From: Podospora pseudoanserina
Taxonomy: Eukaryota; Ascomycota; Sordariomycetes; Sordariales; Podosporaceae
Length of the DNA stretch: 64,000 bases
Assembly (NCBI RefSeq): GCF_035222485.1
Contig: NC_085922.1
Span: 2,247,001-2,311,000, forward strand
Direction: 5' to 3'
The notes under the pieces are model-generated. The model ran no database searches. It was not told the DNA's origin and worked only from the letters and a program-made list of their open reading frames with translations. This document shows positions 58,001 through 64,000 of this stretch, piece after piece. Positions within the stretch are counted from its first letter, which is position 1; each line of letters starts with the position of its first letter. A program made the translations under genes and the position numbers.

Positions 58001-58534
58001 GCTTGGGTGAGTGGAAGTTGAAGAGTGTGGCTAGTGACCGCACTACCGGAATGTGGCTTTCCTTAGCGCTGTGCAACACTGGTTCGTGTTGCCAAGACGC
58101 CAGGCTGGGTCTCCCATGCTTGATCAACCAGCGACTTCAACTGCTTCCTTTTCAGCTTACATGAGCATCAGAGAGAGATCTAGACAACTCTCGGATCTCG
58201 ATATCCTCAAAGATAAGCCTTTTTGAAGCGATTCACGGTTCCAGGCCTGGATAGACTCGCTTTCTGGTAACATTTTGCATACATCTCAGCTCCCCTCTCT
58301 GGTTGATCTCTCTTAACTGACCACTCTCTGGCAGCCATCCACATACCCCCCAACTTTCTCCATTACAAACCCACGTGCACGGCTTCCACATTCGACGGCC
58401 TTCTGTCTGCCACGGCACCACACCGCACCTTCACCACGTTTTGAACCGTCAGCTATCTTGCTTCTGTTCCTGGTGAAGCGAGCGAAAAGCAACGAATAGG
58501 GAACCTTACTTCTGCTTCGCAACCACCACCCACC
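52087..58534. other. 6.4-kb stretch with no recognisable gene
   Basis: The leftmost few hundred bases should hold the missing first exon and promoter of the Myb gene; the rightmost few hundred are promoter and leader of TBCB (CT-rich from about 58200). In between, base composition resembles unique DNA, not AT-rich mutated repeats. No ORF on either strand carries a family signature. An A-rich tract lies at 53523-53543, GGATGGAT copies at 52851-52862 and TATAAG at about 54651. Confidence 0.5.
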
Positions 58535-59739
58535 ATGGCTGACGTCCCGCTCTATGTCGTATCCGACTACTCGTCTTCGGAAAGACGGATCACCCCCTCA
58601 TGGTCTATCGCTCAGCTCAAGACCAAGTTGGAACCCATCACCGGCATTCCTCCTTCCTGCCAGCACATTTTCCTCAAGACCTCGTCCAACGATGGGATTC
58701 CGATCGAGGCTTCGGACGAGGAGGCGGTCTATCTGCAAAGCTTTCCGCTAGCGCCATATGCTGAATTGCAAGTAAGTGAGACAAACCCGATCCGTCCCTG
58801 TGCCCCCGAATCTATTCGGCCGGGGAACTTTGGTGTGCAGGCGCCATCAAAGAGCAAGTAAACAAGGTGGCGCTGCCATCATCCTGTTGGCACATGGGCA
58901 AGGCAGGCCATCGAGCCCTGAGACATGGAGCACGACGTGCCGCCTCACGCCAAATGCTATTCAAGTGACGCGTGGCGGCCGGCTTCTAGTGGTGCTCGCG
59001 AATCGTCCTATGATGCTGCCTTCTCCTTCCGGGGTTGGTGAGAGCCACCACGTAGGGGATGTACGTCGAAAATGCATCGTGCCCTGGTCTCCAGCCGCTC
59101 CAGGGGCAGGTGTGTGTGTGTGTCCAGGGCTAGCTCGGAAGCCATTGGGCGCTCTCCTGCCCCCCCAGCTAGTTTCTTGCTGGCCATATGTCGGTCCGAG
59201 GAATCCCTCGAGATGCAAGCGTTTGAAACCCGCAGACTAACAGCGCTTGGCAGGTTGTTGATACGCGGCCAGCGTCTGCCAGGCCCAATTTCACAAGCGC
59301 CGTTGGCGTCGAGAAATTCGAGCTGCCTGAAGAGGAGTACGAGAAGAAGACGGACTCGGTCCTCGCATGGAAGAAGGCTCAGAAGCTCGGGCGATTCGAC
59401 CCGAACGCCCCGACCCATGAGCAGGCCAAGATCGACGCCATCGCCAAAGAGATTGGGGCCCGAGGAATCGCGGTGGGGAAGCGGTGCAGAGTTGGTGGTG
59501 ACGATACGAGACGCGGGGAGGTCAAGTACGTGGGGGATGTCAAGGAGATTCCTGGTATTGGTGCCTGGGTGGGCGTCCAACTGGACGAGCCGGTTGGCAA
59601 GAATGACGGCAGCGTGGGAGGTACGCGCTACTGGGGCGAAGAGTCGGAGCTTAAGCGTGGCGTGTTTGTGAGAGCAGAGCGGGTGGAGGTTGGGGACTTT
59701 CCTGTTCTGGATGACCTCGAGGACATGGAGGAGATCTGA
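58535..59739 (+). CDS. ALF1: Tubulin-folding cofactor B (Alf1/TBCB)
   Basis: Cytosolic chaperone that binds alpha-tubulin after CCT and helps with heterodimer assembly. Exon 1 is 58535-58771 and exon 2 is 59254-59739 (240 residues). Residues 1-80 form a ubiquitin-like domain. A charged linker follows. The C-terminal CAP-Gly domain has G-E-V-K-Y-V-G and G-A-W-V-G-V-Q-L-D-E-P, then the hallmark G-K-N-D-G-S and G-x-R-Y-W-G. The protein ends D-M-E-E-I, like the acidic tails that bind tubulin or CAP-Gly grooves. The single intron is 482 nt (GTAAGT donor, GACTAAC branch, TTGGCAG acceptor), by far the longest coding intron in the window. The CACCATGG context supports the start. Confidence 0.94.
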
Positions 59740-61659
59740 AGTCCATCACCACACCAACATATGCGTACCAATGGAAACCTTGACGCTGTCACCATCTTCT
59801 GCTGCCCTTGAGGCTTGATTGGCTCTCATCTCGCGCCCAACACCATCTGCCTAGTTGGCTAGTCGCAGAGGCCCGTCCCGATGCGTTGGTGGACTGCACT
59901 CTTCTCCAGGTTCCTGAACAGCTGCGCGAAGCCGCGGCAAGATGGTGTCCCAGTCATCCTCCAGTGACCCCGTCTTGCTCACAAGCGCTAGCACTCCCTG
60001 ATACACTTCCCGTTATTTTGTTGGCACCGAAAAAGCCGCCAGCTTGTAAGCAGGTGGCTGGCCCTTGAAGCCGACCTCGAAACTGCCGCTTCCCAAGCTT
60101 CTGCGCCATTGCCCTGTTACCAACATGTGGGTAGTCACCCAGACTTACAGTATGACTGCCTAACGGTCTCTACTTTAGCTCACCGGGCTTGCAAAATTAA
60201 GTGAGATTTTCCGCCGAGCAAATATCTCGTCCAAACAAGCTCCAGAAAGATGCCATTAAGATATACCATCACCAGTTCAGGAAAAGGGGCTCAGGGGCAA
60301 TCAGGCACTGAAAATCTCGAAACAACCAATGCGACAAAGGGAGGATATGTCTACTCAGGTATCGAATTTGCATTTAACCGCATCTCTCACTGCGAGGTAT
60401 GGTGCAAGGGGTTGATGGGCCCCGTAACGCCTGATGTTCGAACTCCATGCAGGGCAAGGCGTTTACCCCTGAGTGCAACGCTGCCGTTAACAGACCATCT
60501 GCAACAACCCTCTCAAATTACCACGAAATATCCATTTTGCGTCTTCGCCATTTTTGTTGCGAATAACACATCATCACTGGATATTTTATCTCTCGAAACA
60601 TCAGCTTTTTTCTCCAATCTTGTCTTGCCAAATATCCTTTTTGTTGACAAGTCGGCATTTGATTAGTGGTAGCGCTGTCAGCAAAAACACCAAGCGTTGT
60701 TTAGCATCTGAGACTCGGAACGTCGATCACAGAGACAGGATCTCAAGGAGTAAAAAGCTTCCGAGCCAGCCAAAACATCTACGAGTCCAAACAAAAGTGT
60801 TTTCTTTCGGATCACTTCCGAAGTAATCGTCGTTGGATCAGCTTCGCTTTTGTATGCTACGTGCAAAAAATAGATCCAGTTTACCTGCGGCTTTGAGGCT
60901 CCACCGAACAGCGCATTCTCTAGTTCAAGTCGTCTCCAACAATATACACCATCAACAGTCATCGATGGTAACATACTGACTCTAGATCATAATTGCATCA
61001 AAATCATCGAGTTTTGAAGATAGAGCAACAAACATCGTCCAATTGCATAAACAAACAACCCTGGCCGTCAGTGAGGCACGGCCGTTAGGTGGCACTAGGC
61101 AGCTTGCAGCTGCTTTAAACTGAACGGGCACTAAAACATATCCAAAACGCCCCCCTTTGTAGATGCATCACACACATCTTGCACACACCAGCTGCTGGTG
61201 TCATATTGTCGGCGTCCTTGTCGCGCACGACCTTAATTGCGCCTTTGAATGGCAGCTTAGCCTGGGCAGATGCCATCATGGCCAATGCAGTTCCCGTTTC
61301 TGCCCGGCTACTGCGGTACCCGTCTTGTTGCCGTCGTGAGCTGCAAGGGAGCAGTACTCATCTACCAACCTCAACCCCTCACCACACACCCAGCATATGT
61401 TTTTCTCCGACGATCAGGAATAGACCAGCCAAAGCCATGGTGAGATGCTAAGATCCCCAGAACGCGGAGAGCCGGCCCTTTTCCAACCCACCACCCCCAC
61501 CTGCCGCGTCTCCCCTCCGTTCCCTTTTCATCAGAGTTGCTCCGGCCCTTCCGCGCGTGTGGCCGATTCGAAATCGTTATCGCCGTCATTCAAGCCCATC
61601 ACATCTTCCAGTCTGGCTTGGAGCGACGTCGACCGTTGCCGGCCGTTGGATCTGGAATA
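59740..61659. other. 1.9-kb spacer between TBCB and the RING gene
   Basis: 3' flank of TBCB, then promoter of the RING gene. A plus-strand ATG frame at 60250-60666 is discussed as a weak candidate. The DNA at 60500-61050 is more AT-rich than its surroundings. Nothing else is supported. Confidence 0.5.
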
Positions 61660-63428
61660 ATGATGGCTTCAATACGGACTCTCCTCCTCGCCTCCCTCTC
61701 GCTGGCAACCGTCAGCGCTCAGGATGCAAGGATATCTTGGATCGAAAATGCCCCGGCGTGGCAGGAAGAATCGCTGATGCATCTCCAAATCAGCCCACCC
61801 GAGAGCTCGATTCTGCAGCTGACATTTGATGTCTACCCGTTGACCCGCGCGGTCGGGTTGAACGAGAGCACAGAAGTCAGAGACGTGAGCGCGCCAGATA
61901 CAGTGGTAACCTGAAAGTGCTCTTGTGCTAACGTTGCACAGGACTATCGAATCCAAGGCTTTTTAACCTACGCCGATGATCTCGAAGCCATGAACAACCA
62001 GTCGATTGCCCTGGTCAGCTGCGACTCCAACAGCTCGACGAGCCTCGTGGGCGAGCTCATCACGACTGCCAAGCCGAGGGCGATATTGCTGTACAGCATC
62101 AAGGGGAACTGCTGCGCGCTGCAGGGTTCCTATCAGGACTTGGAAGGGACGCCTTACGATACATTGTTCACCATGGCGAACCAGGAGGAATCCATTGCTG
62201 CCATGAACAGCACACGCTTGGCCGGGGCGTCGGCTGCTGCCACCATCACTGGCGGCATCACTGCTGCCGGCCCGGAAACGAGTGCCCAAGTACCGCACAA
62301 TGGGAACAATTCGGCGGTGGCGATGAGCATCCTGTATAGCATCACAGGTCTCATCACGCTCCTCTTTCTCGTTATCATTGCGACGGGCGCTATCAGGGCA
62401 CATCGATATCCGGAACGATATGGGCCGCGATCGGGTTACGGCGGACGACCCCGACAAAGTAGGGCAAAGGGGCTGGCGCGCGCGGTGTTGGAGACGCTTC
62501 CCATTGTCAAGTTTGGGGATCCGGCACCGGCAAAACCTGATCCAGCCCTCGAGCTCGAGTCCCAAACATCTCGATCGTCATCCGAGCCGGGGATAGGGAC
62601 CAGATTATCAGCCATCCCAGAGGAGCCCAAGACGCCCAGGACACCCAAAACACCCAAAACGCCAGCAAAGCGGCAAAATGAAGGTCTGGGGACAGTCTTG
62701 GAGTCTGAAGATGACGACCAGCCAGCCGTAAACCCAATAATTGCTGCCCCCAAAGACGCCAATGGTGGCGAGAATGGGACCAAGGACGGCAAGCGGATAT
62801 CAGAGGAGCACCTTGGATGCTCAATCTGCACCGAGGACTTTCTTGTGGGGGAGGACGTACGAGTGCTACCTTGTGACCACCAATTTCACCCGCCGTGTAT
62901 CGACCCGTGGTTGATCAACGTATCCGGGACTTGTCCACTGTGGTAAGCGTACTGCTCAATTCGTTTTATTTACCAAACACTAACCTCCACAGCCGTCTCG
63001 ACCTCCGACCCCACGACGAGCAAAACCCAGAAGACCCCCATCACCTCGCACCACCCTTGGCCGGCGAATGGAATGAGAATAACGCTCAAACGACACAGCA
63101 ACAACGCCGGAAATCACTACGGTTCCTTGACCTGCACCGCCTCCGGCACGCCTCGGTTGAGGAACGGATTGAAATCTTGAGAAGACACCGATCACAGCAG
63201 CAGTTGAGAGAGTCTCAACCACCGCAGTCGTCTTCGTCGGGGTCGACGACGGCAGATTCGGAGGAGCATCACAGCCGACGGGCGAGCTTGGCGGATAGGC
63301 TGAGGGATAAATTTAGGGTTCATACCACCACGAGGCAGGATGGTGGTGGTGGGGAAATGACAAGGACGACGACGACGACAACAACAACAACGGCAAGGGA
63401 GGCTGGACCACCACCGGCCTCGACATAA
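61660..63428 (+). CDS. PA-TM-RING-H2 membrane E3 ubiquitin ligase
   Basis: Probable endomembrane ubiquitin ligase of the PA-TM-RING group. Exons are 61660-61884, 61942-62942 and 62993-63428 (553 residues); introns are 57 and 50 nt. Residues 1-20 are a signal peptide. The lumenal part to about 200 contains several N-glycosylation sites (N-Q-S, N-S-S, N-S-T) and a protease-associated-like fold. One transmembrane helix lies at about 203-227 (I-L-Y-S-I-T-G-L-I-T-L-L-F-L-V-I-I). A cytosolic Pro-rich stretch with T-P-K-T-P repeats (about 300-315) precedes the RING-H2 at about 367-412: C-S-I-C, C-D-H-x-F-H-x2-C, and C-P-L-C. The last Cys is formed only across the 62942/62993 splice. The tail is Arg/Gln/Thr-rich. 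The start is the first of two adjacent ATGs. Confidence 0.92.
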
Positions 63429-64000
63429 CTACGACAACACACACGACAGGAGCAACATTCTCCACTTATAATGACCGGAGCTTAATGGCAAAAGAATGAC
63501 ATAATTCGCCGAGTATACGACAGGACGGATAATAAGTAATGTTTTGGATAACTATGGGAGACTCTTTGATAGAGAACACCAACAAGGCAAACGCGATGGG
63601 GCTTTAATATTCTTTTTTAGCGACAATCTTGGGGAATACCACGGGCATTTTGGGACAGGAAAGGGGCCGGTATCTGGACAAAACTCAAATTGGTCAGGAG
63701 GACAAGGACAGGACTGGATCGGTTAGACAATTTGGCGTTCTTTTGCGTGATGGTTTTGCGGTGATATCATTGCATTTGGCGTTTTTTTTTCTTTTTCTTT
63801 TTTTTGGTTTCATGAAAGGGGAGGATTTGGGACTGAAGAATGATATAGTTGGCCAATATGAAGTGTTGGGAAGGAAACAGGAATGAACATGAACATGGAT
63901 GAAGTCGACGCAGGGGCAGAAGAACGAATTCGAAGGGAAGAGACTACCGGCTGAGATGGCAGCAGCCGGCCAACTCCCAAGAGATATAGTGCGATCTGAT
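63429..64000. other. 3' flank of the RING gene
   Basis: Likely 3' untranslated and intergenic DNA with a T-rich tract at 63782-63806. No gene seen before the window edge. Confidence 0.5.

Noticed and set aside
60430-60455. GTTCGAACTCC resembling a tRNA B box
   Set aside because: No matching A box, acceptor pairing or anticodon arm can be drawn around it.
1-64000. Secondary-metabolite cluster, CRISPR array, virus or prophage
   Set aside because: No polyketide synthase, NRPS or terpene synthase, no repeat-spacer pattern and no viral genes were found on either strand.

Overview
The window is nuclear DNA of a filamentous ascomycete, most likely a Sordariomycete and probably Sordariales. The evidence is the introns (mostly 50-100 nt, with GT..AG ends and CTAAC/CTGAC branch sites), a velvet regulator of the VeA/ve-1 type, a heterokaryon-incompatibility (HET) domain relic, a Zn2Cys6 transcription factor, long intergenic stretches with homopolymer tracts and microsatellites, and one nuclear tRNA gene. 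I do not name a species. All gene calls come from reading the sequence and recalling families; no database search was run.

Layout, left to right. The 5' part of veA (minus) runs off the left edge. After about 3.9 kb of non-coding DNA comes a HET-domain pseudogene (plus, 5021-7594) with several frameshifts and nonsense codons. Just beyond it is a 324-bp element with terminal inverted repeats, a 10-bp flanking direct repeat and an internal array of 20-21 bp repeats. Then a run of minus-strand housekeeping genes: PCF11 (cleavage/polyadenylation), an MGA2/SPT23-type membrane-tethered regulator, an NHA1-type Na+/H+ antiporter, tRNA-Gly(UCC) and TAD3 (tRNA A34 deaminase subunit). On the plus strand follows a bifunctional 6-phosphofructo-2-kinase/fructose-2,6-bisphosphatase, then a minus-strand Zn2Cys6 regulator and a 5-kb gene-poor stretch with a decayed minus-strand ORF.

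The right half has a secreted GH128-type glucanase (plus), a head-to-head pair of an aldo/keto reductase (minus) and a Gfo/Idh/MocA dehydrogenase (plus), TRM9 (plus), a Myb/SANT-domain protein (minus), a 6.4-kb stretch without a recognisable gene, tubulin-folding cofactor B (plus) and a PA-TM-RING-H2 ubiquitin ligase (plus).

Most genes are independent core functions, not a cluster. Two thematic links exist. TAD3 and TRM9 both modify the tRNA wobble position. The AKR and Gfo/Idh oxidoreductases share a divergent promoter and may be co-regulated. I found no biosynthetic cluster, CRISPR array, virus or convincing new multi-gene system. The most unusual structure is the inverted-repeat element at 7831-8154 beside the dead HET gene.
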